Assembly: GCA_037957365.1 (NCBI GenBank) | Contig: JARHVA010000666.1 | Location: forward strand, 3,064,501-3,128,500 | DNA from: Torreya grandis | Taxonomy: Eukaryota; Streptophyta; Pinopsida; Cupressales; Taxaceae | DNA: 64,000 bases | Reading direction: 5' to 3' | Shown: positions 48,691-60,929 of the stretch, one piece after another | How the letters are laid out: the number at the start of each line of letters is the position of its first letter | Numbering within the stretch: the first letter of the stretch is position 1 | The notes under the pieces: model-generated | Told to the model about the DNA's origin: nothing | Seen by the model: the letters and a program-made list of their open reading frames with translations, nothing else | Databases searched by the model: none | Translations under genes and position numbers: made by a program

Positions 48691-49829
48691 TGCATAAAGA
48701 ACTAACTAAATAAGCCTATCTATTCCTATGGGAATTACAAAGGATATCAAGAAACAAATGAAAGAAAGCAAACATCATATTACCTTCCCAAATGGATTCA
48801 GCATACCCATGTGGCTCAAAATCATCTTCTCCCTTGATCAAGCATCCTTGTCTTTGTCAATAAAGGTGGAAAACTCCTTCATTGTCTCAAAAACACTCCA
48901 TAAAACCTGGGCTCATGATTCCAAATCACTAAACTAGCCTATCAATGAAGCTTGTAAACAAAATCAATGATCAAATGAAAAATATCGTGGAAATAATTTA
49001 ACATTATAACTTTGAAATATTCAAGATTAAAATTCATGTCCATAGCCTCTTTATTTATAGGTTTTTGAGATTGGTCAGGATCAACCATGACCATCCATCT
49101 CAAGATTGAGATGTGTCGCCATGGATAATCCTAATATTTATAATTAAACTTATAAATATCCTCAAGATAAATAAGCATTAAAGAGGCATGGGAGGCATTA
49201 ACTAGGCATGGGTGACCCATAATCTTGATATTTTATGCACTTATGGCTTGATAGATGCCACCCCATAGATGATGTCACTAGGTGATGTAGATATTCAAAA
49301 TCAATTTTTAATAATGAGATATTCAAAAAGATATATGGAATTCTTACTAAAGCTCTTAAATTGGATTAATTAGCTTAAGTAATTTTAATCATGTTTAGTG
49401 CATTTTTTTAGAAATTAGTGCATAATTAATCAAAATGGTCATAACGTCATATTATTGGGTCATAATTTGACTGGAGAGGAACTAGAAGGTGATGTTAGAT
49501 GTGTTGGAGTTGTATTCCCATTTAGGATGTTGTCAACACCAAATAACAAAGGTACATGATGTATACCAATGAATTAGAAGAAAAGAGTGATCCAACGCAC
49601 TAAATGGCAAATTTGTTATTTTGGCTCAAAATGATCTGATCAAAGTTAGTTGGCCCATAAAATGCATTACCCTATTTAAGGATACTTTGACCTAAACTGG
49701 TAGTTTTAAGTGACAAGTTTGAACCATTTAGGGCATTTTATGGATTTTGACCTAAAATATTCATTTGAATGAAATTTGAGTAAGATTGATAATATCAACA
49801 CAAATGGTGCTAGGAATTAGATGTCTACA
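48690..49829 (-). repeat. 3' LTR of element VII (outer edge uncertain)
   Basis: On the minus strand the LTR starts TGTAGACATC at 49829, directly after the polypurine tract. The outer end is placed only by where integrase VI stops. There is no second copy to align. No coding frame here is real, including the 69-codon plus-strand frame at 48728. Confidence 0.6.
49050..49061 (-). promoter_or_regulatory. TATA box of element VII LTR
   Basis: Minus strand CTATAAATAAAG, about 770 bp inside the LTR start. It is a good plant TATA box, with a purine-rich leader after it. Confidence 0.55.
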
Positions 49830-49845
49830 TTTTGCCCCTATTTGA
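49830..49845 (-). other. polypurine tract of element VII
   Basis: Minus strand CAAATAGGGGCAAAA is immediately followed by TGTAGACA, the typical gypsy PPT-LTR junction. Confidence 0.8.
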
Positions 49846-51480
49846 GAAGACATAGTGAGACATTTAGGTGAAGCAACATATTTTCAAAGAAAAGAGTTGT
49901 CAAGAAGAAATTGGAATAGACCCATGATGCCCCCTTGTGAGGACATACTAGGATGGAAGAAAAGGATGGACTCTCAAAAAGAGAGAAAGTGAGAGATTAA
50001 CCCATGGAATAGATCACATCCAGACAAGCTAATGCATGCACATGTGATTACCATCAATGATCAAAATATAATTGGAGGTATAATAGGTCCCAAAAATAAT
50101 GGGAATGGGAAAGATACAATCCATAAATTTAAGGGACACACTTTAAATGTACCCAATTTGAGAGTATAAGTAGCTTGCTTACAACATTGATCAATCTTGA
50201 GATAAGTTTCACACTAAAATATTTCCATCACATCATTAGTGTGCAAAGCTTGGAATTAGAGGAAAAGAGAGAGAATTCTACTTAGAAAGGGAAGCACTAG
50301 TATAATATGGTCTCTAAAGAGAAGATAATAAGTACTCTAGTAGAGCAAATGTGATCATGATAAAAGAGTTTTACCCTAGTAGGGAAAATCTTGATCATTG
50401 ATAAAAAAATAAATAATGATTTTTCCCTTATAGAGCTAATTGGATTCAGATGTTTTTCAAATGTTGTGCCCTAGCATGGTCAATTGGCTATCAAAATAGT
50501 TCAAGGATATAATAAAAAAGATAGGTTAAAGCAAGCAAGTACAAACATACATGTGATGGTGTAATGGCTTAGAAAGCCATATAAAACCAAGCATATGAGA
50601 ATGCACAAAGTGATGAGAGAGATGAAAAGAATAAAACCTCAATATAAATTTATCACTACCTACATAGTTCCATGGACTCATGTTCCAACATAAACTTCAG
50701 GCCAATGTAGTTCACCCATGTTTGGGAGAGAATGGAATGAGGAATGATGAAAAATGATCAATAATTGATTAGAATCACAATGAATGCAAAGAGATGCACA
50801 TCTAATCATAGAAAAATAAGCCTAAAATCATGTTACCTAGAAGCCTAATTCCACATCATGAGCCTAGCTTTTACAAAGAGTTCTTGAGAATCATTTATTG
50901 AAGCTGATTTTGACATTTAAGACTTTGAGACTTGAGCATAAAGTGCTTGCTATGGAAAAATAAATTAGGCATCATAAGTATGAATAACTTACAATGACAT
51001 AAGATGCCAATTGCATTGAGTTAGTTTAAACGTGAATACCTATAACTAAGGATAATGGTAAAATAATGACCAAAACTAGAATTACAATGATTTACATTTA
51101 AATAAAAAAGAAAAGATAAAGAAAACATAAATAAACCTAACTTGAAATCAAGATATGATCTTAAGTAGGAACAAAAACTGTCTAAAAAATAAAAGTCAAG
51201 AACATCTTAATGACATGAGACCAAGATATGAATAATCAAGATCCATGTGGACCATCAAGGTATTCTTGAACACAAAAGAGAAAATCAAAATCAAATAGAA
51301 AACTAAGACACCAACAACAATCAAATAAACAAAATGGTCCAAGAACAACGTAATAACTTAGGATCAAGATATAAATAATCGAGAGCTATGTGAATCATCA
51401 ATATGTTTTGAAACACAAAAGAGATAAGCAAAAATATACTCTTGATCCATAGTTTGATGTGACAATATGTGGTCATAACC
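49846..51480 (-). other. 3' untranslated region of element VII
   Basis: 1.6 kb without coding signal between integrase and the polypurine tract. Two copies of a roughly 143-bp unit start near 51193 and 51336. Both contain CAAGAACA..TAATGAC/AACTT, AAGATAT(G/A)(A/T)ATAAT and GAACACAAAAGAGA-like words. A partial third copy may lie near 51140. Tandem repeats here are common in Tat elements. Confidence 0.55.
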
Positions 51481-52600
51481 AATTAGGTTAAAACTTACCT
51501 TTCTTTTTGGGTTTAACATTTGTATTCTTATAGTTCTCTTTCAAAACTAAGTCACCAATATCAAATTCACAAGGGAGAATGCATTTGTTGTAGCTTCTCT
51601 GCAATCTATTCTAATAAGCCTACAAGTTTTTTAGGGTAGCCAAATGCTTAACATCAAGAATCTCTAGTTTTTACAATTGTGAGGTTCTATAGTCTTCATC
51701 ATCTTCAATATGCTCCAGTGATATTCCTAATGATGGGATCTCAATCATGATTGAGATGATAGATTTAGTGCCAAAAACAAGGGAGTATGAAGTAGCGCTA
51801 GTTGGGGTGAGATGATTGGTTCTATAAGACCAAAAGGTAGGAGAGAGTTGTAAGTGCCAATTATGGCTACCATCATTGACAATATTTTTTAAGATGGCTA
51901 GAATGGCTTTATTTGAAGCCTTATCTTGTCCATTTCCTTGTGGGTTATATAGAGTGGATTTATTGTACTTGATCTTGAATTTTACATAAAGATATTTCAC
52001 ATCTTGGTTCACAAAGGATCCACCATTATCAAATATAATACAGGTTAGGATGCCATATCAATAAATGATATGGTAATTAATGAATTTGGCTATTTATTTC
52101 TTGGTAACATAAGTGAGAGGAATGGCCTCAATCCACTTGTTAAATTACTTAGTTGTAGTCAAAATGTGCTTATGTCCATCTAATTATGTTAGGTTAATTA
52201 TCCCAATGAGATCGAGACCCCATGTTGATAATGGCCATGGTGTTGTGATTGACTGCAATGGTAAGGAAGGTGCATGTATCAAGTTGCTATGTTAATGCCA
52301 AGGAACACATTTATTCACATAATTACAAGCATCTATCTCTATTTTGGGCCAATAATAGCTTATTCTGAGGAGTTTCTTTACTAAGACTACACTATTGGTA
52401 TGGGCCCCACACATTCCTTCATGAACCTTTTTTAGTGCTAGCTTGGATTCTCCCAAAGATAAACAATGAAGAAGCATTACATCATAGCCTTTAAGATAAA
52501 GCATGTTTCCAAGGAGGATATAACATGTTAAGCGATGAAGAAATAGTTTTTGTTGGTTGTCGGCAAGGTCAATGGAAAATACATGACTATGGAAATAGTT
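51481..52600 (-). pseudogene. integrase of element VII (decayed)
   Basis: The zinc domain at 52504-52292 reads LALKKVHEGMCGAH, then LLRISYYWPKIEIDACNYVN and KCVPWH (last Cys lost). The core has WGLDLIGIINLT with the first Asp and IIFDNGGSFVNQDVK with the second Asp. It then reads YNPQGNGQDKASNKAI, where the catalytic Glu is replaced by Lys. The 52012-51671 frame is open for 113 codons and includes NHLTPTSATSYSLVFGTKSI. The C-terminal part continues through PKRK to a decayed PNWLGP-like block near 51500. It would integrate element cDNA; the Glu loss makes it inactive. Confidence 0.88.
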
Positions 52601-52769
52601 ATAAAAATCTTGGTACCATGGTAGCTCAGGTGAGGGATTAGGATCAACAATGGTGCATATCCTCCCTAAATCTGATAAAATATGTGCTGATTAAAGAAGA
52701 TTTTCAATCAAGAATTGATACTCTTTAGCACTGTCATGCATTTGAATCATGAAGCCAATTTTTGCCATG

Positions 52770-53150
52770 GCATCGACAAATCTATTTTTGACTCATGAAA
52801 CTTGCTCAAACTATAGAGATTTAAAATGTGTTTTGAGGTTATCGACAATTTACTTGTAGGGAACAAGCTTATCATCCTTTGTTTTATATTAATCAATTTT
52901 TTTATTTATGATAAGATATGAATATTCATAGACCTTTAAGCTTTGAATATCCCACTATATAGCAAGATTAATCCCTACAAGCAATGCCTCATATTTGACC
53001 ACATTGTTTGTACAATGAAATTGTATATGGAATGTTTTGGGGATCAAATCCCCCTATGGCATGATCAATAATATGCCAACTCTAGACCCTTGAGATGTGA
53101 AGGATCCATCAAAATAGAACATCCACTATTTAGGTTCTTGTGATGTTTGT
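52770..53150 (-). pseudogene. second (archaeal-type) RNase H of element VII
   Basis: WMFYFDGSFTSQGSRVGILL carries the D-G-S motif. FHCTNNVVKYEALLVGINLA carries the C-T-N-N...Y-E-A motif of plant RVT_3-type RNase H. KVYEYSYLIINK follows, where the usual Asp-Ser has become Tyr-Ser. Later AKIGF-like sequence ends the domain. It lies directly after the canonical RNase H and before integrase. A second RNase H in this slot is known in the Tat lineage, and it is the main basis for assigning element VII. Confidence 0.8.
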
Positions 53151-53660
53151 TCTATCATCATGATAGAATCATCTGGAAGGTCAAAGTTAAGAGGTTGAGT
53201 GGACTTAATAGGAGCTTCTGTAAGTTGGTCAACAAGGATTTGTCTTTTGATTTTCTTTTGATTATGGTACTCAATATCAAACACATTGAGGAGCATAATC
53301 CATTTATACATGCATCCTTGAAGAGCTACTTTAGGTAAGAGGAACTTGAGAGGATCAACCTTGGTGATAATAAAGTTTTGTTATTTAGCATATAATGTTG
53401 GAATTTATGAGTGGTGAACACCTTAGCTAAACATGCCTTCTCAACAGGCATATAATTATGTTCATAGGCTACTAATGTGTGACTTAATAATAAACAACGT
53501 GTTCCTTACCATGATCATCATATTGAGCCAAAAGTGCCCCTAGTGAATGTTATGTGGCTGATATATAAAGAAGCAGTGGCTTTCCTTATGTTAGAGGTCG
53601 TAAGACTATTGGGTTGGCCAAATATGTTTTAAGCTTTGAAAATTTTATCTGATAAACTTT
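53151..53660 (-). pseudogene. canonical RNase H of element VII (decayed)
   Basis: LYISAT and SLGALLAQYDDHGKEHVVYY give the strand and first turn. The expected first Asp is already Ser-Ala type, as is usual for the degenerate tether RNase H of Tat elements. AYEHNYMPVEKACLAKVFTT then FQHYMLNNKT follows. MYKWIMLLNVFDIEYHNQKK then VDQLTEAP closes the domain at 53311-53126. Frameshifts separate the blocks. Confidence 0.8.
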
Positions 53661-54740
53661 ATCCTATTGAAAAGTTACCCCTTTCTTTAATAGATAGGTA
53701 AATAGGTGGCATTTATCTACCAATTGAGAAATGAACCTACGTATAGACTAGATCTTTCCTTATAAACCTCATAATTGTTTAAGATTGTTTGGTGAAGTCA
53801 TTTCTATAATAACATTAACCTTTGCAGGATCAACTTTGATCCCTTGTTGTGATACAATGAACCCTATAAATTTTCTTGATGTGACTCCAAAGACACATTT
53901 TTTAGGATTCAAGTAGACTTTATATTCATGAAACCTCTCAAATATTATTCATAAAATGTCAAGATGTCCAGCTCTTGTTCTTGATTTTGATAGTATATCA
54001 TCAACATAGTCCTCGATAATGTCATACATCATGTCATGGAAAATGATAGCCATTACATGCTGATATGTGGATCCAACATTCTTCAAACCAAATGGCATAA
54101 CTTGGTAACAAAATGTCCCCCATAGAGTGGTGAACATAATTTTATGTTGATTTTTAGGGGCTATCTTGATCTAATTGTAACTAGAAAATCAATCCATTAA
54201 GGATAACATCTCATACCCAATAGTTGAGTTGATGATCATGTTGATTTTAGGTAAAGGAAAATCATATTTAGGGCATGCTTTGTTGATATCATGGAAATAA
54301 ATATAAATACATATGCTTGGGGTATTTTTACTCACTAGTACTATGTTGTAAAACCATTCAAATTAGTCTAGTGGTCTAATAAAATTAGCTCCTAACAACT
54401 TTTCTAACTCAGCCTTAACTAAAAGGGTGATGTGTGGATGCATCTTTATTAATTTTTGATTGATTGGTTTAACACCAAGGTGAACAACAAGATGATGCAC
54501 AACTAAATCTAGGTCCAAGCCTAGCATGTCAGAGTATGCCCATGAAAATATGTCTATATAATCCTTAATAATGGATATAATATGTTCACATTTTGCTTCA
54601 ATAAGAGAAGCTTCAAGATAAACAATTTTGGGATCATCATGGTTTCCCAAATTCACTTCTATTGTGTTCTCCACAAGGAGTGTGGATCCATCATCTAGAA
54701 TTGTAGGCAATGTATGGTCATGATCATTTTCCTCTACTGT
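53661..54740 (-). pseudogene. reverse transcriptase of element VII (decayed)
   Basis: Pol begins at 54710 with IVYLEASLIEAKCEHIISII, then DIFSWAYSDMLGLDLDLVVH and MHPHITLLVKAELEKLLGAN. RT blocks follow: NKACPKYDFPLP, GYEMLSLMD, WGTFCYQVMPFGLKNVGSTY and the intact catalytic YVDD at about 53998-54009. YKVYLNPKKCVFGVTSRKFI and GIKVDPAKV come next. Most of it stays in one frame with few stops, so it is the best-preserved RT in the window. Confidence 0.92.
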
Positions 54741-56073
54741 ATATTCTTATTGTTCTTCTTAAAGATCTGGATAATATGAAGAATTAGAATCTAACTCCTC
54801 AGGTAAAGGCCAATTGGTAAAAACCTTTGGAAATTGAAGAGTAATATGGTCAAATATTTGATGTTATTCTGAAGAGATGCTTGTACTAGCTATATAACTT
54901 GGGCTAGATGGACTTTCTACATCCTAAGGGGATGAGAAAACTTTCCTACCTGGGAGTGCCTAAAATAGGTTTTCACTCAAAGGCTTGTCTTTTTCTTTAC
55001 TTTTTACCTAATCAACAAGTGCCTCAAAGAGGTTTTCACCTGAAGATCTTGATGTTTTTTATTTATTATGACCAATAAATTTTGTCTGCTCTCCAAAGTA
55101 GGTAGAACAATATAATGAAAAATCAAAACCCTACTTATGATCACCAATGGGGAATGCATCTCGTAGGCCCATGTATTTTGTAATCAATTCTTCATTTTCA
55201 AACTCATTGAGGCATATGACCAAATTATGTTGATCATAATCTATGAGTATAGGATGGTAAAGGCATTGGTTATAGTGAGGGTTTGCTTTAGGATGGGAAA
55301 TGCTAATGTTAAATATATAATGTCCTACTTCAGGAAGGGAAGCACCACTAAGATGGTTTTTTGCTTCAAGATGGGAAGCTCCAATAGGCATTATGGTCAA
55401 TATGGCATTTGAATCAAACAAATTTGAGTCAACAAACTCGTTAAAAAGGCTATAATGGGACATTATGTCACTACTAGGAGTCTTTTTACTAGTCACTTTA
55501 GAAGAGTCACTATCAAATGTCATGAGGTCATCCTTTGGTGGTTTAAATCTGAGATCATGATTTCAATTGACAACACCAACTGATAAGGGTTCTAAAATTC
55601 CTTACGCCTATGGGCTAAGGCCTTTCCCTATATTGTCAAGATGATCCATTATCCTATTACGGATAGGTTACTTTGGATTTTGAAAATAATTAGTAAGGCC
55701 TTCAGAACATAACCAATCTCCCTCATTAAAAGCCTCTCAATCTTTCTTTCATGAGATTATAGGTACAAAAACCATAGGAGGTTTTGGTTGTTTCTTCTTT
55801 GGCTACCAAATTTGATTGGGTCTGTTAGGAGTCTAGGAAGTTTTAGGCTTACCATATGTTTTAGGGGACTTTGGTAATTTTTCAATTTAGAGGACATCCT
55901 TTAGATGGTGCATGGAAATGTCTATCTTTAATAATAACATGTTTGGCCAGAGCTATAGGAAATGGATCAGTTGAAGTGGAGGCTAGATCACTAGGGTCTA
56001 TATAATTAGATGAAGATGGATGAGAAATGATGGTTTTGTTCTTCTTTGAAATGAATTCATAACTTGGGTAATA
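54741..56073 (-). pseudogene. protease-RT linker of element VII
   Basis: No domain. The 55523-55131 frame is open for 130 codons (Ser/Asp-rich start, then acidic ECEENEE-like FENEELIT). Such linkers vary widely among Tat elements. Confidence 0.45.
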
Positions 56074-56600
56074 TTAATAATTATGAAACTCTACTTCAAG
56101 ATGTTTGTAGTATTGATATGGCTGTTGATCAGTGGAAATAGTAACTTTGATCCCATAATGGGGAAAATTAAGGCATTGGTGAAGAGTAGATGGAACTGTC
56201 GGTACTTTATGGATCCAAAGATGACCAAGAAGTATGTTATAATGAAGCTCAATATCCATAATATGGAATAATGTGTGATGAGAAATAGACCCAACCATGA
56301 CTAGCAACCAAATTTTACCAGATAACTCCTCAACATTGTCATAAGCCTTGATTGTAATAGTTTTTGGCTAAATGTCTTTATCCATGTAAACCAATCATCA
56401 TACCAATTTAATAGATATGATGTTTAGCCTTGAACCATTATCTATAAGAACCTGCTTGATTTTGTGATCCACAATTATTATCTCAATGTATAGTGGGTTA
56501 TTGTGGTTTAGGCCAAGGGTGGACATATCTTTTTGATCAAATGTGATTTGTCAAAATGAAGACAAATGTCCAACTAGGTTCTAGAATTTATCAAGGTTTA
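56074..56600 (-). pseudogene. retropepsin-like protease of element VII
   Basis: At 56401-56460 the active site reads QVLIDNGSRLNIISI (D-N-G-S, with Asp retained). It is followed by TITIKAYDN and, at 56307-56074, HTLFHIMDIELHYNILLGHL, then WIHKVPTVPSTLHQCLNFPH. This is the strongly conserved end of Tat-type proteases. A stop and a frameshift lie between the two parts. Confidence 0.85.
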
Positions 56601-57299
56601 TATCATTAGGCATAATAGACTCTTGAAAAATTTTGTTGAAGATGATTCTATGAATATCAGATGTCTGTAAGAGTTTTAATATGTAAATTTGTGAAAGAGT
56701 TTTATCTAATTGATCCATTAGACTATAAGGCCTTTGAATTGTGGATTGAACTATTTCAGTCTTTGTTGGGACAATATTCAACTTTGGAATCATTGACACA
56801 ATGTTCTCATTGGGTTTTATGGAAGAAGTGGGTGAAGGGCCCTAAATGGTAACTCACAGGCATCTAGTTATGACTACATAACCTAGAGGTGGCAAGGAGT
56901 TATTATAATTAGAAGAGGAAAGCAAAGGGCCTTGGATGGTGACTCATGAGTGACTAACTATATTGCTATAATTTTGGTTCAATGAGGAGCCTTTATAATT
57001 AGAAGAAATGTATTAATATTCAGAATTAATAACTCATGTAAATAGAGTCACAATATGATGATGTGAACCTAACATGGTATTACTAGGGGGAGAAGGTGTT
57101 GACCCTATGATGATGGGTCCCATGTTGTGAGGAATATGAGATTGGACACATGGTTTCATAATAAAAGTGCCAATGTGGGCTACAAAAATACATACCATAG
57201 TATTATTATAGTAATAAGGTACATTGTTATAAGACACATTATTAGTATGGATCTTATGATCTTGATTATGCTCATTATAATTCTGACCTTGTTGTTGGT

Positions 57300-57640
57300 T
57301 TTGATTCTACCTCTATCCTTGATTATGATCATTCTTATTATTTCTTGGTGGTGGTGGATCATGTTGAGGAAAGGGGTCTTTATAGATTCCCATAATTTGA
57401 TTTGTGTCTTGACTAGGGGCCAACTTAATCTCTAGTTCATTACTTTCAATAAAGTCCTCAATAATATGTCGTAATTGAATGCAATGATATGCAACATGAC
57501 TAGCAACACGATGAAAGTTACACCATTCATTCTCTTTGTACCAATCTAGTTTTGGTTGATCTTGAGGAAATGGCCTTGATATTGGACATACAATTAAATT
57601 AGCTATAATGAGCTTCTGTAACACTATTTCAATCAAATCT
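57300..57640 (-). pseudogene. gag nucleocapsid end of element VII
   Basis: Open for 107 codons. The knuckle WCNFHRVASHVAYHCIQLRH is C-x2-H-x4-H-x4-C. It is followed by IIEDFIES and a Pro/Asn/His-rich tail. It is in a different frame from the gag core upstream, so a frameshift lies between 57640 and 57700. Confidence 0.8.
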
Positions 57641-57679
57641 TTTAACTTGTAAAGACTCTAAAATTGTTATGAAATATCC

Positions 57680-59555
57680 TTCATGGAGGTTTTCTCTACA
57701 AAGTAGGTAGTGGATTTGGAGGAGTTACTTGTACATTTGGAGGAGGCATAGCCTGTACCATTTATACATGTCTTGTTTCAGTCACCTAATTTCCAACCAT
57801 ATTCGTATTTTTTCAAAATCCTTTAGGCTTACCTTGCATAACTATTTGAACCAGTGATTTAGTTTGATTAGGAATTTGACCTTATGCAAAAATATTAACA
57901 AGGCCCTTAATAATAAGATCCTTCTCAATCTATACTCCTTTGTCAATAATTTATTTAAATGAATTAGCACAAGCTAATCATAGATTATGTACAACTTTAG
58001 GATGCAAGTTCTATGCAAAGATATCATCCAACTATTTGTCTGGCAAGTTATGTTGAAATCAACCTGTCAATGCTCTCCACCATTGCAGATATGTAGTGAA
58101 ACTTTCACCATCACACTACTTAGATTTGCATAAGTCAACAATGGTTAATTCATATTTTATGTAATATGAGAAATGGTTAATGAACTTTTTTGATAAGTCA
58201 TTCCAATCTACAACTGATCCCTTGGGTAGTTTAAGTAGCCCATCAATAGCTTATCCTGCTTAACTTCATAGAAATAGTCATAGTAAGTACTCACTACTAT
58301 AAGTAACCTCTTGACCTAAGACAAAGAATGCCTATATGTGCTCATGTGGATCTCATTTTCCTTTATACTTATCAAATTTGGGTGCCTCAAAATGAGGTGG
58401 AAAGGGGTTTGGGAGAATAGATAAATCAAATGGATATGGGCATATCTCATCAAATTTATAATTTTTGACTCTATTATTCATCTCCAATCTTTGAAAATTT
58501 TCTTTCATAGAATTCCATTCTTGCATGTTTGGTGCATTTATGGATTGAATAAGATGTTTTTTTTGGTGGAATGTACCCCTAGTTTCATTACTGTTGGGGT
58601 GGAATGTGCCCCTAGTTTTGTTGATGTTGGGGTGGAATGTGCCTCTGGTTTTGTTGTTATTAGGGTGGAATATACCCTTAGTTTTATGTCGATCTATAGG
58701 GAGTGTATACCTTTCAATCTATGACTTGGTTCTGATTTGCTCCTTAAATTGAGAACATAGGCCATTGACTTTTGGGTTGTAAAACATTCCTTGAATTTAG
58801 TTGTTTCATACTTGTTGATTTTGGAAATTTATATGTTTATTTACCAATTTTTATGTTGGTTGAAAAGAACTAGCCAAATTATCTTGAGGGATTTCCTCAA
58901 TTCAAACTAAATGCTTGGGTTTTTGATTTTGTAAAGTAATAAGAGGTTATTGATGATTAAAGAATGTATGTTCTGTATCAAATGGAACACTTTATAAGGT
59001 CTCTTGTGACTTTAACTATTTATTTAGATTACCTTGATTCACTATGGTAATGTTCTCATCAAATATTTATTGCATAATTTTTATCACATTTATTTGTTCT
59101 TAAAAAGCATCATTATGAATTGAAGTGGTAATTAGGGAGTTAGTTACGTTTACGACAAGTTGATCTGCATATCATTGACTTATTATCTTGATCTTAGCTA
59201 GAAGATCTAGATTTGTGGGTTTTGAATCTATTTCTATTTCTTTTCCTTTGTTAGAGGAAGAAGGTATGTCTATTCATGTAAAAGCTTTCTCTTGTTGTCA
59301 TTGTTTTCCTTCTCTAACTAAGGTATGTAATTGTTTTGTAGGAAAGGTAGAAGATAGTCTAACACTTGATTATATCAATCTAAGAAGGGTTTCATCTTGA
59401 TCTTCTTGGGATTGATAATTATTGTAATCATCTTTGGATCCTATTATTGTGGGGATATCATCAAAAATAATGGGGTTATCTTGACCATCATAAAATTGCT
59501 CATCTTCATAACTAATGCCATAAGAGGCCCCATAATGAGTGGACCTTTGAGTCAT
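57680..59555 (-). pseudogene. gag of element VII (one frame, with stops)
   Basis: A single minus frame starts at Met 59555 (MTQRSTHYGASYG) and runs to about 57680. It has an acidic N-terminal region, then the 11-residue repeats (58565-58696). A second Met-containing region follows at 58526 (MQEWNSMKENFQRLEMNNRV), a probable coiled coil. The capsid core is PNPFPPHFEAPKFDKYKGK ... DPHEH, VVDWNDLSKKFINHFSYYIK, CDGESFTTYLQWWRALTG and VVHNL. This is the classical pattern of plant gypsy gag. About a dozen stops, mostly Trp, Gln or Arg codons turned to stop by transition. Confidence 0.85.
58565..58696 (-). repeat. 33-bp tandem repeat inside gag of element VII
   Basis: Four units start at 58565, 58598, 58631 and 58664, all exactly 33 bp apart. 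On the minus strand, in the gag frame, each encodes an 11-residue unit close to NINKTRGTFHP. Confidence 0.9.
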
Positions 59556-60929
59556 GTCTAAAAGAGATGTTTTGTGTGTTTGACTAACTTTGGACCAATG
59601 CTTGGTGTTGGATAACAGATTTTTCCTTATCTTAAAATGTTTTATTTTGACTCAATACCCTTCTTATTTCAAGAACAAATAAGTTAAACAATAAATGGAT
59701 GAACTATCAAGAATAGTTCTCCTCTAAATTAAGGTACAGCTCCCTTTAAGATTTTCAATGAATTTAAATTATTCTAAACATCATGATACAGTTTTAACCA
59801 GAAAGTGCTTAAAGGTTAACTAACATCCATACATAATCATGCTATGAATGCGATATTCTTTTCTATAATAGTATTAGATAATAGAATACACATGTTATCT
59901 TCAATAACAATCAAATAGATAAATATATATATATATATATTGAACCAATAAATGATAAAACACATACAATGAATTGTCTAATGAAAGAGTAATTACTATA
60001 TGAAAGAAGATTTCACACAGAAAACCTAATTTCAAATACTAAAACGCACAGATCTAAGTATGCAATAATTAATTCTCCTTTTCATTCATAGATGAAAAAT
60101 ATTTTAGACAAACATCATTTATATTGTAAACAATAGTAATTCAATTCTGAAATTTATTATCTCTTTTTCTTCACTATTATCCCTCCATTTTTAATAATTC
60201 AAAATATATATATAGTGGTCCTAATTAACCAATCTTTCAAACTAAACAAGATTTAAAGTAACTCTGACCCATACGAGATTTAGTTTTTACAAATTTAAAT
60301 TAAGATCAAGTTTTAAATAGAAAACCAACTGAATAACTGAATAAAAGAAATTGTGTAAGTAAGATCATGGCTGAAGTGACAGATTAGAATCTCCAGATTT
60401 ATTGTGTTCGATTGGATAAGCAGTTGAGCTTTCCACTCCTAAAATGTTGTAACAAGAACCTAAATTTTTGAGAGATTGAGAATACTGATGTGTTTTACCC
60501 TTGCTTTCTAGATGTTTCTTCCCTTTGAATTTTCTCCATCTTCTCCACGTGTTCCAAGAGTGTGTCAATGCAGTGACAAAGAAATGACTCTACCTTTAAA
60601 ATTCAAGAGAAATTTTTTGTTAATAAGTTTTTGCTTTCTTTAATGATGCTGATCTTTTCTCTAAAGGATTGAATCATAGTATTAATATCCTTTTCTGGTT
60701 TTCCATCATCCTTTATTTATTTTACATCAATACATTGTATATCATGCTATAATGATTGAGTGAATTTAGTAATTTCTTTGATCATTTTTATGATTTCAAT
60801 TTATCCTTGTCAAGATATTGAATTCCTCCATTCTATATTTTTATTATGTACATATAGTACGTCTTCATCCAGACCTATTAAATTATTTTTTGACAAAAAA
60901 TTTGTTATTCCATACTTTTATACCTCATC
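59556..60929 (-). other. gap between gag and upstream ORF of element VII
   Basis: 1.4 kb, AT-rich. A 67-codon minus frame at 60568-60365 (basic start, Trp/Arg/Lys-rich) is not recognised. No sequence matching the 3' LTR of element VII is seen here. In Ogre-like elements ORF1 and gag are separate, so a spacer is expected. An LTR of another element beginning TGTTGGATAACA at 59606 is possible but unsupported. Confidence 0.4.

Noticed and set aside
48728..48937. 69-codon plus-strand frame after integrase VI
   Set aside because: Lies in the LTR of minus-strand element VII and has no match to the integrase C-terminus.
57127..57435. Plus-strand frame rich in Leu and Ile resembling a membrane protein
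   Set aside because: Antisense shadow of the Asn/Asp/Pro-rich gag end of element VII.
58565..58696. CRISPR-like direct repeats
   Set aside because: The units are contiguous with no spacers, lie in frame within gag, and the genome is eukaryotic.
59606..60900. LTR beginning TGTTGGATAACA, possibly the 5' LTR of element VII or of a Copia element
   Set aside because: No partner sequence in the window and no similarity to the VII LTR at 48690-49829; the edges cannot be supported.
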